This document shows, in pieces, positions 35,547 through 47,765 of a DNA stretch of 64,000 nt (position 1 is its first letter; every line of letters starts with the position of its first letter). The DNA is from Viola odorata (lineage: Eukaryota > Streptophyta > Magnoliopsida > Malpighiales > Violaceae). The stretch lies in the NCBI GenBank assembly GCA_963691705.1, contig OY829539.1:51310327-51374326 (forward strand), read 5' to 3'. A program made the translations under genes and the position numbers. The notes under the pieces are model-generated. The model did not search any database. It was not told where the DNA came from and saw nothing but the letters and a program-made list of their open reading frames with translations.

Positions 35547-38500
35547 TCAGTTGTTTTGAGGTGGCTCGTCCACCTTTTCGGAAACTTTTTCTTCCTGAAA
35601 ATTCTCAAAGAACGGCTTTAATCTCTGCCCGTTCACCTTGAGCTCGGCACCTGTTTTCTCATTCCTAATATCTACTGCACCATGTGGGTAAACGTTAGAA
35701 ATAACAAAAGGGCCTTCCCAACGAGTTTGTAATTTTCCAGGAAATAATTTAAAACGGGAATTGTAAAGAAGAACTTTCTCCCCTGTGTGGAGGGGTTTTC
35801 CAATAATTCTCTTGTCGTGGTAAGCTTTCATTCTGACCTTGACAATCAACTGATTGTCGTAGGCTAGGTCCCTCAACTCCTCTAGCTCGTGGAGTTGTAA
35901 TTTTCTGTCTTGGCCAGCCTCATCATAACTTAGGTTGCATTTTCGTATTGCCCAATACGCCTTGTGTTGCAATCCTACTGGCAAGTGACATGTCTTCCCG
36001 TAAACTAGTTTGTACGGTGTCATCCCGATCGGTCCTTTGTAAGCCGTTCTACAGGCCCACAACGCGTCATCTAAACGCTGGCTCCAATCGCGTCTGTCTA
36101 GGCTTACTGTCTTGGCCAAGACTGACTTCACCTCTCTATTTGACACCTCGGCTTGGCCGTTTGTTTGAGGGTGATAGGCTGTGGATACCCTATGTGTGAT
36201 GCCATATTTCCTGAAAAGAGAAGTTAAAATCTTGTTGCAGAAGTGGGTTCCTCGATCACTAATGATCCCTCGAGGAATTCCAAATCTGTTTAAGATATTA
36301 GTTTTAATAAAGGAAATAACAGTCCTAGCATCATCATTTTTAGTGGCTTTCGCCTTTATCCATTTTGATACATAATCCACAGCTAGAATAATATATCTGT
36401 TGCCAAAAGAAGTAGGGAAGGGTCCCATAAAATCTATGCCCCATATATCAAATATTTCACAAGAAAGAATAAAATTCATAGGCATTTCATTTCGAGAACT
36501 AATGTTTCCCACTTTTTGACATGCCGAACAAGTTTTACAAAATAGAGCACTATCCTGAAAAATTGTTGGCCAATAAAAGCCAGCCTCTAAGATTTTTAGG
36601 GTTGTTCTTCTCGCGCCAAAGTGGCCTCCACATGCTTGGGAATGACAGAATTCCAGTATGGATTTTGTTTCATCTTGAGGTACACACCTCCTTAGCAATT
36701 GATCGGTTCCTATCTTCCATAAATATGGATCATCCCAAACATAATACTTACTGTCATGCTTGACCTTTACCTTCTCATAGGTAGTCATGTCACCATAGTG
36801 TTTACCTGTTGCTAGGTAATTCGCTATTTCAGCGTACCACGGTCGCGGGTTTGGCTGGAGTCTAGGCCTAGACTCCGGGCTAGACAGTGCGACAGAAAAC
36901 AGCTTCTCATCTGGAAATTCTGCTTTGATCTCGTTTGTGTCTCCCTTTGCTAGGCAACGGCTTAGATGATCTGCTACAAGATTTTCCCTTCCACTCTTGT
37001 CCTTAATTTCCAGATTGTGCTCCTTCATAAGAAGAATCCAACGGATTAATCTTGGTTTAGCATCATGCTTAACCAAAAGATATTTCAAGGCGGAATGATC
37101 TGAAAATACAATAATTTTAGTGCCCAATAAATAAGATCTAAATTTTTCCAGGGCAAAAACTATTGCAAAGAGTTCTTTTTCAGTTGTGGTATAATTCCGT
37201 TGGGCATCGTCTAGCATCTTCGATGCATAGTAGATGACGTGGGGGTCTTTCCCTTTCTTTTGGCCAAGAACCGCGCCAACAGCAGCGTCGCTTGCGTCGC
37301 ACATTAGTTCGAACGGCAAGCTCCAGTCTGGTGGTTGGATGATTGGTGTTGTGGTCAGTCGTTCTTTCAGCTCTTCGAAGGACTTCTTGCACGCTTCATT
37401 GAAGTCGAACTCTACCTCTTTTTGTAGTAACTTGCACATTGGTTCAGCCACCTTTGAGAAGTCTTTAATGAACCTACGGTAGAACCCTGCATGACCAAGA
37501 AAACTACGAACCTCACGCAAGCATGAGGGGTAAGGCAAGTTCTTGATAGTGTCAATTTTGGCTTGATCAACCTCAATGCCTTTCTTAGAGACTACATGTC
37601 CAAGGACAATCCCTTGGTCTACCATAAAATGGCACTTTTCAAAGTTTAAGACTAAACATGTATCAACACATCTTTTTAAAATATTTTCTAAGTTGTGTAA
37701 ACATTGATCGAAGTCATTACCATACAAGGTAAAGTCGTCCATAAACACTTCGATACTTCTCTCGACATACTCAGAAAATATGCTTACCATGCACCTTTGA
37801 AAGGTGGCTGGCGCATTGCAAAGCCCAAACGGCATGCGCCTATAGGCAAACGTTCCAAATGGACAAGTGAACGTTGTCTTTTGTTGATCTTCGGGAGCAA
37901 CGGGGATTTGGTGAAACCCCGAGTATCCATCTAGGAAACAGTAGTGAGACTTTCCAGTAAGTCTCTCTACCATTTGATCGATGAAAGGCAGCGGGAAGTG
38001 GTCCTTCCGTGTGACTTGATTCAGCCTTCGCTAGTCAATACATACCCTCCATCCGTTTTGAATTCTGGCTGTTCTTTGAGCGTCATCTTCTCCTTCGATT
38101 ACTGTTGTTCCAGTCTTCTTCGGGACTACCTGCACAGGAGATACCCAATTACTATCTGAGATAGGGTAAATAACACCTAAATCTAACAACTTAATTATTT
38201 CTTTCTTAACAACTTCCATCATAGGAGGGTTTAATCTCCTCTGGGGTTGCCGAATGGGTTTCTTATCCTCTTCCACATTTATTTTGTGGGTACAGATGTT
38301 AGATGATACCCCCTTGATGTCTGCCATCGTCCAGCCAATCGCCTCTTTGTTTTCCTTCAAGACAGCTATCAATTTATCTTCTTCCTCTCTTGATAGCTTG
38401 GCTGAAATTATGACTGGTAGTGTGTCATCTAGGCCTAGATAGGCGTACTTCAAGTGACCTGGTAGGGATTTCAATTCTAACTGTGGTGCCTGCACAACAG

Positions 38501-41189
38501 AAGGTAGAAATTTAGGAATCGTTGATTGCACATATTGACAATTAACTACTCCTCTTCTTTTGTTCGCAGTCTTGGCCGGCGTCTTGGCCAAGATCGGGGC
38601 CAAGACTAAGTCCTCTTCTTCTTGTTCGGCCAAACTGTCCACCATTTGTTGGAGTTCCTTTTGATTCCCAGTGCGGTCTTCTAGCTCTGGCAGTGTTTGA
38701 GTGGAAATTCCCCTGGTCAAAACATACTCAAGGGGATCGTTATGATTAATGTCAGCTATTTCTTCTGTAATTGGATCCAAAACATCCAAGAAACTAACAC
38801 ATTGCAAGTCGTTTGGGTGTTTTAAAGCATCTGAAATGCTGAACTTAATTGTTCTCCCGCAAAATTCCAGAATTATGCTTCCTTCGAAGCAATCTATCTT
38901 TGCTTTTGAGGTCCTTAGGAAAGGTCTTCCTAATAAAATGTTAGTGGTACAAGATGGCAATTGAACATTCATCTCTACTATATAAAAATCAACTGGATAG
39001 ATAAAATCATTTACCATTACCAGGACATCAGTCACTACTCCTTTAGGTCGGATGATTGTTCGATCAGCTAATTGTATCACCAAATCAGTCTCCTTCATGG
39101 TTCCGATTTTCAAGGTTTCAAATTCACTTAGGGACATTACATTGATACCAGCCCCTAAATCACAAAGGGCTTTCTCAATGATTTTGTTCCCTATTTGGCA
39201 TGGAATTGTGAAGGTCCCTTGATCCTTGCACTTCTCCGAGAGTTGTTGTACTGCTGAAACGTTGTTGGATAAATTTATCCTTTCTACACCTGCAATTTTC
39301 TTTTTATTAGTGCAAAATTCTTTAAGGAATTTAGCATACGAAGGGACTTTTGCAATTAAATCCAACATTGGAATATTCACGGCTATTTTTCCGAAAACAG
39401 TCATGAAATCCCTCATTTCATCTTGTTTTTTTTCTTTTGAAGATCTCGGGGGAAATGGTGGAGGAATTTCTATGATCTCCTCCTTCTGTTTTGGCTTGCC
39501 CGAAACAATCTCTTCTTTTTCTGGTTGTGCTGTAACGGTAGTCTTGGCTGGAGTCTTGGTCAAGACTACTTCTGGTTCAGCTTCTTCTTCCTCATCCTCT
39601 TCCATATCTTCTGAAGCGATTTTCTTCATTTCCTCATCTGTCCTCGCTCCTTTCCTTTCTGGCAACACCACTCCACTCCTCAAACTTATAGCACTCACAT
39701 TATGGGCTGGATTATTTACCGTGGTAGGAGGTAATTTTCCTTGATTTGCTATTTGAGTGATTTGCTTTTGTAGCTCCGCCAAGCTAGTCTGTGTGGACTG
39801 CATGTGATTTTTCTATAGCTCCATCAGCTGCTTGAGCGTGTCTTCCACTGAAGGGCCAGTAAGCTGCAAAGGTCTAGGGGCAGGCGGTAGTTGAGGTAAA
39901 GGAGGTTGGCCTGGCTCTTGGCCTAGATTCGGGCCAAGATTCTGATTCTGAGGTCGTGGAACGAAATGCTGGAAGTTGATAGGAGGTTGTTGTTGCTGCT
40001 GGGGTACACCTTGATTCTGATTCTGATTTGGAGGGACTGGCTCTCTCCATCTGAAGTTTGGGTGTGATCTCCATGCGTATTGGTTGCTTCCTTAGGGATA
40101 GTTTAGCATGCTACCTTGGTTCTGTGGATATGCAGCGTTGACCTGAATTATCTCTTCTGGGTGCTGGACCATATAACAGTTGTTGGTCTGATGGTCTTGT
40201 TGCTGGCATATCCCACATACCGCGGCTGTTTGCTCTTGATTTCCCGAAGTCATTGGACCTGAAATGTTAACAGAAATGGTTTTAATCATATCGGTTAATT
40301 CATTTAATTTTTGTTCAACATTGAGTGAATTTAGAGAAGAAGGAGAAGCATTTCTATCCGAAATGGTATTATTTTGGCAGTTGTCTGCCAACGTTTGGAG
40401 CAACATCTTTGCTCTTGTGACTGTTAAATCTTGCAATGCTCCACTTGCGGCTGAATCTACTTTTTCCTTGCAACTTGGGAGCATCCCATCATAGAAATAT
40501 TGTATCATAGTGTTGTCTGCTACGCCATGAGTGGGGCAGACTTCTTGCAAATCTCTGAACCTTTGATGATACTCAGAGAAGCTTTCTCCGCTTCTTTGTT
40601 GTATAGCGGCCATATCTTTCCTAGCTATGCCAGCCTTCGTGGCATTCCAGTACTTGTTGAGGAACATGGTGGACATCTCAGCCCATGTGTTGATGGTATT
40701 ATGAGGCAGACTGTAAAACCAGTTCTGAGCTCCCCCTTCTAGAGAGCTTGGAAAGGCCTTCAGCTTCGCCCTCTCCATGGTTACCGTAGTGGGTTTCATG
40801 ATGTCACACTGAACATGTAAATTTCTTAAGTGCTTGAATGGATTCTCGTTGGAATGGCCGTAAAACTTGGGGAGGTTGGCCACCATGTTAGTCTTTATGG
40901 ACCAATCATTGGCCAATGGAGGGAGATTGATGCAGGAAAAGGTCTCCTGCTCAGCTGTTTTATTCAGCTCCCTCATTGTCGGTTCTGGTTGCTGGTCCGC
41001 CATGTCTTGGTCTGAATCTAGGCCAAGATCGTGGTCTAGACTGGAATCTGTTTCGGAACTGGAGGTTTCCGATTCACTTTCTTCTGGAGTTTTCCTCTTT
41101 CTAGCTATCTTTCTGAGTTGTGCTTCGGTCTTAGTGAGATTCGGATTATACGGTAGCAAATCTTCTTCTCTGCAAGAGGACCTGGTCAT
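35547..41189 (-). pseudogene. gag-pol: Athila gag-pol polyprotein of element B, three in-frame stops
   Basis: ATG at 41189 (MTRSS). Gag has a retrotransposon gag domain (RAKLKAFPSSLEGGAQNWF) and a knuckle CGICQQQDHQTNNC (near 40200). Protease: CDLGAGINVMS (near 39150). [40 protein letters not shown] (about 37730). RNase [23 protein letters not shown]. Integrase: [10 protein letters not shown] with [37 protein letters not shown]. The reading frame is continuous except for TAA at 40092-40094, TAG near 39814-39816 and TAG at 38031-38033; the last replaces the Tyr of the conserved CIDYRRLN block. Confidence 0.94.
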
Positions 41190-41237
41190 CAACTATCAAA
41201 AACAAAATAAAACAAAAACTACAAATACCGTTAGAGA

Positions 41238-41255
41238 TCCCCGGCAACGGCGCCA
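41238..41255 (-). promoter_or_regulatory. Primer binding site of element B, tRNA-Asp
   Basis: The reverse complement of TCCCCGGCAACGGCGCCA is identical to the PBS of elements A and C. It lies 5 nt from the LTR. Confidence 0.95.
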
Positions 41256-41260
41256 AAATT

Positions 41261-42793
41261 TGACCGCGCGTCGAACACGTCAAATATAGTAGTGAAATAG
41301 TTATGGAATTGGGGGTAGAAATACAACTTATCACTGTCTACAATAGCTTGTAGATGATGGTAAGAGGATCGTCCACAGAGACCTCTAGGAGATGTAGTTC
41401 TTGAGTTTGACCTCCTCGTCACTGAGTGTTGGTTGGTTGTTATCTGAAACTAAAGACAAAACGGAAAGCAATGAAAACAGTTTAAAATATAAAGTAGTAT
41501 TGGCCGAAGTCTAGGCCAAGACTGCGGGCTAGATTGGGAAAAAGTCTTGTGATACGGAATTCCAGGTAAGGGCGATGGGTGAGCTTGCGTTCTTATGCAT
41601 CGATCATGGACTGAAGTATGTTCATCTCTTCTTCATAGTACTGCTATAGAGGGGAGGAACTCCTTTTCCCTCCTATCTTCCCTCCTCTTCAAACTATCTG
41701 GCGGGTACTCCCTCTCCTGATAATCCTAGTCAAGGGACACCTTGCTGGTTAAAGGGTTTATCCGTTTGACTGCTGTCTTGAATGGTTGCTCACCTCTTCA
41801 ATGGCACAGGGGAAGACAGTACCTAGGCTAAGTTCCTAGGTTGTCAATCTGGTCTCTACCTATTTTACCTACTCTTCTAGTCTGCTCGAGACTAGTCACC
41901 TACTCCGTCTAGCCGGCGGGTACTCCCTCTCCTTCTAGACTGGTTACAACTCTTCTCTCCTAGAGAACAAGGATGATCAAACCTTGGCTCTAGTGAGTAA
42001 GCGATGGATTAAGTTCAAGAATAAATAAATACAAAGAAAGAGATTGTGAAGAACGGATTGTGTCTCACGATTGCATTAAGAACTTCAGCTCATCACCCTT
42101 ACCAAGAATGGGGTTTTTAGTTACTCATACTCATGGATAAAAGATAAAGAAATTAATTTGCATAAATATATTAAATCCGAAATAAATTCGGAGCAAGGTT
42201 TTTAACAATGGTGAACTAAGAAAAGGAAGATTGCGTTCTAACTGGGAGAGTCTTCTCGGAGATGATGCGGACAGAGGCCAATGATGTTTAGCTAAAATAG
42301 CCATAAGAACCTCTGTCCCAATCAAACTCAAACTCCTAAAATATCCTAAAAGATAATTACAATTAATTGTTTCTAAAAAGGAAACTAAATCGCAATTAAT
42401 TAAAAGAGGGAGATCCCAATCGGGATTCTACTTAAGATTGTCTTCAGATCCCTCTAAAATTGCTGGACAGCTGCTACGTGCCAGCTGTGAGAGTCCATCT
42501 CCAAAAATACTTCAATCGCTCCAAGCTGCAGTCTGATCGCAAAGGAGTCTTGGCCGAAGTCTAGGCCAAGACGATTCTGGTAAGCGCACTGCGTCAGATA
42601 CGACCTTATCTAGGCCAAGATCCAGGCCTAGACTTGAATAAACAGCTTCAGCTCTAAACTTCATGAATTCTTCTCATTCTGCCTCCAAACCAGACCTGAT
42701 CAAATGTGGGAAATAAAAGGTAACATCAGTAGAATTACTGTCCAAATTAACTAGAAAATGGACAATAAAACATGATGAAATGCAATGCAATCA
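41261..42793 (-). repeat. 5' LTR of element B
   Basis: 1,533 bp, colinear with the 3' LTR and about 99.7% identical by eye. Family motif copies are at 41499-41536, 42546-42573 and 42604-42634. Confidence 0.95.
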
Positions 42794-44862
42794 CCAGCCG
42801 TTGAGGATATTCTGATTAAGATAATGCCGTGGTCAAAAGCAAAGTCTTATGGGGGTTGTTTCTGTTGGGTTCAATGCACGGGGCTTCCCTTTCAAGTGTG
42901 GGGGATGGATGTTTTCAAGGCCATAGCAAGCTCGATTGGGGAACTTATTGTGGTTGATGAACGTTTGGACGTGGCGAGATTTTTGATCTGGGTGGACACA
43001 ATGAACATTGATAGAGAGCTCATGGTCCGTCTGGAGGATAAGACTCATAAGGTTTGGATTCACGAGGAACCCATGCAAGGTGCAATCTCTAATCTTGACT
43101 GGATGATAGGGGCTGACATGGAAGTAGTTAGCGAAGTCGATGAAGACGAGAGCAATCATGTGGAGGTTGAAGGTCCACTGACCACCTCTGTTGCCTAAGA
43201 TTCTGGGCAGAAATCCTTGACCCCTGATGAGCCAAATCCACCCGTTCCCATCCTCAAGAATTCGTTCATAAATGCATGTCGCCCCACCTGCAAATTTAAA
43301 AGGTTAGTTGGAGAACAAGGCAGCCTTGAGACTGTCTCTTCGGGTGTTGTTCCCTCCACGGCAGGAGGGATAGTGAACGATTCAGCCATAATCAACATGA
43401 ATAAAACTTTAGAGAAAACTCTGTTGGAGGGGGCAGCATGGGACCTGGGTGTTGCGATGTCCCTCACGGGAACTGCCAACGAAGAGAATTTTTGGAAGTT
43501 TGATAGAGAACGTTTTACCTGTGAAGAATGCAATTTCCAAAATTGAGTGCCCAACTGTTGCGAGTATTGTATATTCCAATGGTTAAATTGATGTCTTGGA
43601 ATTTTAGGGGTCTGAATGGACTGCCGAAAAGGAGATTTGTTAAACAAATTATTAGGCGGGAACAACTTGACGTTGTATTTCTTCAGGAGACCAAACATGA
43701 CCAAGTTTCAGATTTCTTTGTTAACAATTTATGGAATGGTGCTGGAGTCAAATGGGCGGCGGTCCTTGCGTGTGGTAGGTCGGGTGGGCTCCTTGCATTG
43801 TGGAACTAGGATAAGGTTGAGGTGACTAGGGTAATTCCTGGGGATATATTCATTTGGATGGAGGGTTGTGTTAAAGACCAAAGTTTTAATTGTGGGATGG
43901 TGAATATTTATGCTCCCTCAGAAGCAACGGGCAGAGAGATTTTATGGGATAAGCTTAACTCCATATTCAGGACTACTTTTGTCCCTATACTTGTAGCAGG
44001 AGATTTTAATGAGATTCTTAGCCCAGAGGATAGATCACGGGTGGCAGCCGAGACTCGTGGATCGTGGGATTTCCAAAGATGGGTTCAAGAAAATCACCTT
44101 CGAGACATGCCCCTTTTGGGTAGACGTTTTACCTGGGCAAACTCCTATAGTAGAAGTCGCATTGATCGGATTTTTGTGCAGTCGAGCTGGGATACCTGTT
44201 GGCCAGATCTTAGGCTGTCAGCTTTGGGCAGACATGGTTCAGACCACGTTCCTCTGCTGCTGGGTTTGGGGGTCACGGATTGGGGTCCCAAACCTTTCCG
44301 GGACCTTGCGGTGTGGTGGAGTCATCCAGGCTTTGAAGAATACGTGAATGCCATTTGGAGGGAAGCGGGCTTGGAACACCCTGGTAACTTTAAAGTGTTT
44401 AAAAAGCTGAAATTCCTTAAAGAGAGATTGCGCACATGGAACAAACAAGTATTTGGGAACCTTGGGACTAAATTCAGGGAACTTACAAATGAATTAAATC
44501 AGCTAGACTGTGAGGCTGACATTAGAGAACTTTCCGTTGAAGAAACCACTAGAGTATAGAGGGTTCGGTCTGAGCTTTGGGACACACAGGGGCAGCTTGG
44601 TAGCATGTGGAAATAGAAATCGAGATTGAGGTGGGACTCGTTAGGAGACAGAAACACGGGATTCTTCCACCTTGCTGCGAAACTGGAATTAGCGAAATGC
44701 AACTTGACTGAAATCATTCATAATAACACCAGACTCAAGACCCCCTCGGAGATCAAAGGGGCGGCTGTTAACTTCTATACCGAATTCTTTAAAGCATTTA
44801 AATGGGATAGACCCTGTATGGTGGATTTGGGAATCAGAAAATTGAGCTCTTTAGAGGTTGCG

Positions 44863-46560
44863 GATATTGATAGGGGTGTCCACCGAATTACCGTACCGAA
44901 ATACCGTCCGAACTGAACCGAAATAACGCAAATTCGGACCGTATTTTTCCGACCGAATTTACTAATCGGTAATTCGGTACGGTACCGAAATAATTTTCGG
45001 TATGGTACGGCCGTACCGAATTACCCACATCTGTAATTTAGGTTAGTTTTAGGTTAGGATTGGGTTTATTTCCATTTCTATTCTCCTTCACCCTCATCAC
45101 CTCACCAGCGCCGCCCACTTCTCTCACCCTCTCTGCCTCTCCCTCACCAGCACCTCACTGTTGCCGTTCACCATCGCCTTCCAGCCGCACTTGCAAGTTG
45201 CAACTCTCTGAAGTCTGGACGTTGCCCAAACGCTATCTAAGCTTCTCTCTCTGACTGTCTTCTTCTTCTTCTCAGTCCCAATACACCAAATTGAATCAGT
45301 CACTTTGTTTCGAGGTTTTGAGGTATACAACTTGACTATGGCTCTGATTATTAGCTTTTGGCTCCTTATTGTTTGTTTCTTGCTTTTTAGCTATAATGAG
45401 AGAACCCCATTTGAGTTTTTCTCTCAATATGAAGAAACTGAATTTATATAATATACATCTGACGGATAAACGTACCTCTTTTTGTTTAGTTCTTAGTTGC
45501 TGTTCTGTTGCTTTCATTTGCTCCTCTATTATCTTATTTTTCAGTTTAGAACATGCATGAGAAAAATTAAGAGATGCCTTGAATGTTCGACCTGGTTCTT
45601 GTTGCTGGTTCATGCTTGTTGTCTTGCTCACAAAAGCAGGGGATTCAATTGGTTTTAGTTTTCTATAACGATTGTTGCCCATTCTTGAGTGTTCGTTGTT
45701 GGCTGAATCATGGGAATTTTTTTTCCTTTGTTTTAAAAGAAAGAATATAAAGCTTCTGCAGTATCAATGTGTTTGTTGGGTCCTTTTTGATGGTTCTCTA
45801 ATGAAATTGATGGATGTGCATGAATTCCGCCATCTAGCTATGTTTATATTACTACATTAAGAATAATGAACTGAAGTACTTATTTCTTTATCTTGGATTT
45901 AGGTTTTGAATGTGGTAGAGTCAGTGAGAAAGCCCATCACTTTCAATTTGCCTATCTTTTAGGCTTGTCTTCCTTGCTCATTTTGGACATCTATAATGCA
46001 AACTAGTTTGTGCAAATTGATGTATAGTTTGTGCTTGAATGATGGCAGTAAAAAACCACTAAAATAAGTCTATATGCACCATGTATATTCTTTAAATCCT
46101 TGGAGGTAGCTTTCATAGCATTTACATCTCAAAAAGTGACAAGAATTTGTTTTTTGCACGGCAATTACAAAATAGGGCATGTTAATGTTGTGATTTCTGT
46201 TAATTTTCTGCTCTTTTATGCTGAAATTATTTAGATGGCATTCCATCCTTGAAGGTAATTTAGCGGGATAATTCCCTCAGCACAGACCATGGGTGGCATA
46301 TTTATGTGCTATTGGAATTTTCTTATGCTGTTTGGAATTTTAGTACGGTTTTAGATTGAAGATGGCAGAAAAATTGAAAATTGTCATTGCTTAATAAACT
46401 ATTCGGTATTTCGGTAGAACTAATTTCGGTATTTCGGTATGGTACCGAAATATAATATGGTACGGTATGGTAATTTTTTTGGGCGGTTCGGCATACCGAA
46501 TACCGAAATATTTCGGACGGTATACCGATCTACCGTCCGATGGACACCCCTAGATCTTGA
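44863..46560. mobile_element. Non-autonomous hAT element, 1.68 kb, inside LINE reverse transcriptase (includes TSD)
   Basis: The element is 44871-46552. Ends are TAGGGGTGTCCA and, in reverse complement, TAGGGGTGTCCA. The flanking 8-mers are GATATTGA (44863) and GATCTTGA (46553), one mismatch, typical of hAT. Both ends carry dense repeats of TACCGAAAT/ATTTCGGTA, as expected for transposase-binding subterminal repeats. Inside the left end is a CT-rich leader-like stretch (about 45075-45290) with TCTTCTTCTTCTTCTCAG. The remaining interior is AT-rich with no transposase or other recognisable protein. Confidence 0.85.
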
Positions 46561-47765
46561 TCAGGAGGTCTCTGTGGAGGAAATCTGGGAGGCTGTTAAG
46601 AGCTCTGGAAGTGACAAAGCTCCGGGTCCGGACGGGTGGACGATGGGTTTTATTAAGAGGGCTTGGAAGATTATAGGATCTGAATTCAGTGAACTTGTAA
46701 AGCAATTCTTTCACGTGGGCACTTTCCCTAGAGGAACAAATACCTCTTTCATCACGTTAATTCCGAAAATTAAAGGGGTTAAGAAGTTCACGGAGTACCG
46801 ACCAATTAGCCTTGTTAGTAGCTTTTATAAGGTGATCTCGAAAATCTTGGCTACTAGACTTGTGAGAGCCATTTCTTCGGTTGTTAGCGAATCTCAATTT
46901 GGTTTCCTTAAGGGCAGATGTACTCTAGATTGCGTCATGGTGGTTAATGAGGTTATCCATTCCCTGAAACGGATTGGTCAATTGGGGTTTTTGTTTAAAC
47001 TCGACTTCGAGAAAGCGTATGATTCAGTGGAATAGTCATACCTCTTCGATGTCTTACAGCTCATGGGATTCAGTCAAACTTGGATTGGTTGGATAAATCA
47101 ATGCCTATCATCCGCTCGGGTCTCGGTTCTCATAAATGGCTCCCCGTCTGCGGAGTTTCAGTTGAGTAGAGGTCTCCGACAGGGCTGCTCCTTATCCCCG
47201 TTTCTATTTAACATCGCGGTTGAGGGACTACACCTCCTGATGTTGAGAGCTAAAGCTTGTGGATTGATACGTGGGATAGATTTTTACGATAGATGGAACA
47301 TTACGCACCTCCAATTTGCAGACGACACTCTTATTTTCGCCAACAATGAAGAAGCGGAGGTTCAAAATATTAAAGGTATACTCCGTTGGCTTGATGCTTA
47401 TTCTGGCTTGAAAGTGAATTATTACAAGAGTACTCTAGTTGGCATTAACGTTTACAGACCACTTGGAGAATCTATGGTGACTAGAGCGGGTTGCAAGTTC
47501 GAAACCCTTCCGTCTAATTATCTTGGCTCGAAGGTCGGTATGAATCCGAGGCGCTTGTCAAATTGGGCGGATCTCATTAGGAAATTGCGGGAGAAACTGG
47601 CTACTTAGAAGGGTTGGCTTCTGTCGTTAGGAGGGCGGCTTATCTTGATCAAATCTGTTCTTGCTAGCATTTCAATTTACAATATGTCGATCTATAAAAT
47701 GCCCAAGGGAGTTGTTCAGAAGTGTGAGCAGATTATGCGACAATTCCTTTGGAGTGGTGGTGACA

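Larger units (their letters stand above)
30203..42798 (-). mobile_element. Athila-lineage element B, full length, recent (includes TSD)
   Basis: The element is 30208-42793 on the minus strand, with 1,533-bp LTRs and the target duplication CCAGC at 30203-30207 and 42794-42798. I counted only about four differences between the LTRs (about 0.3%), so it inserted recently, into LINE ORF1. In its own order: 5' LTR (41261-42793), PBS, gag-pol, spacer, 3' ORF, tail, PPT, 3' LTR (30208-31740). gag-pol has three in-frame stops and the 3' ORF one frameshift. Confidence 0.95.
29980..43546 (+). pseudogene. LINE ORF1 (gag-like nucleic-acid-binding protein), split by element B
   Basis: The left piece (about 29998-30207) translates to WLDRSAIGVLRKIEKSTRN, then after a frame change to LGKGLVLLEFPNHEEYLRAM. 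The right piece (42794-43546) reads WVQCTGLPFQVWGMDVFKAI, RFLIWVDTM and LEDKTHKVWIHEE. This is the N-terminal DUF4283-like region usual for plant L1 ORF1. The frame has a stop at the left piece, TAA at 43196-43198, and ends TGA-side at 43546, where it overlaps the start of ORF2 by about 19 nt. The CCHC knuckle often found in such proteins is not obvious; CRPTCKF and CEEC near the end are possible remnants. Non-functional. Confidence 0.75.
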
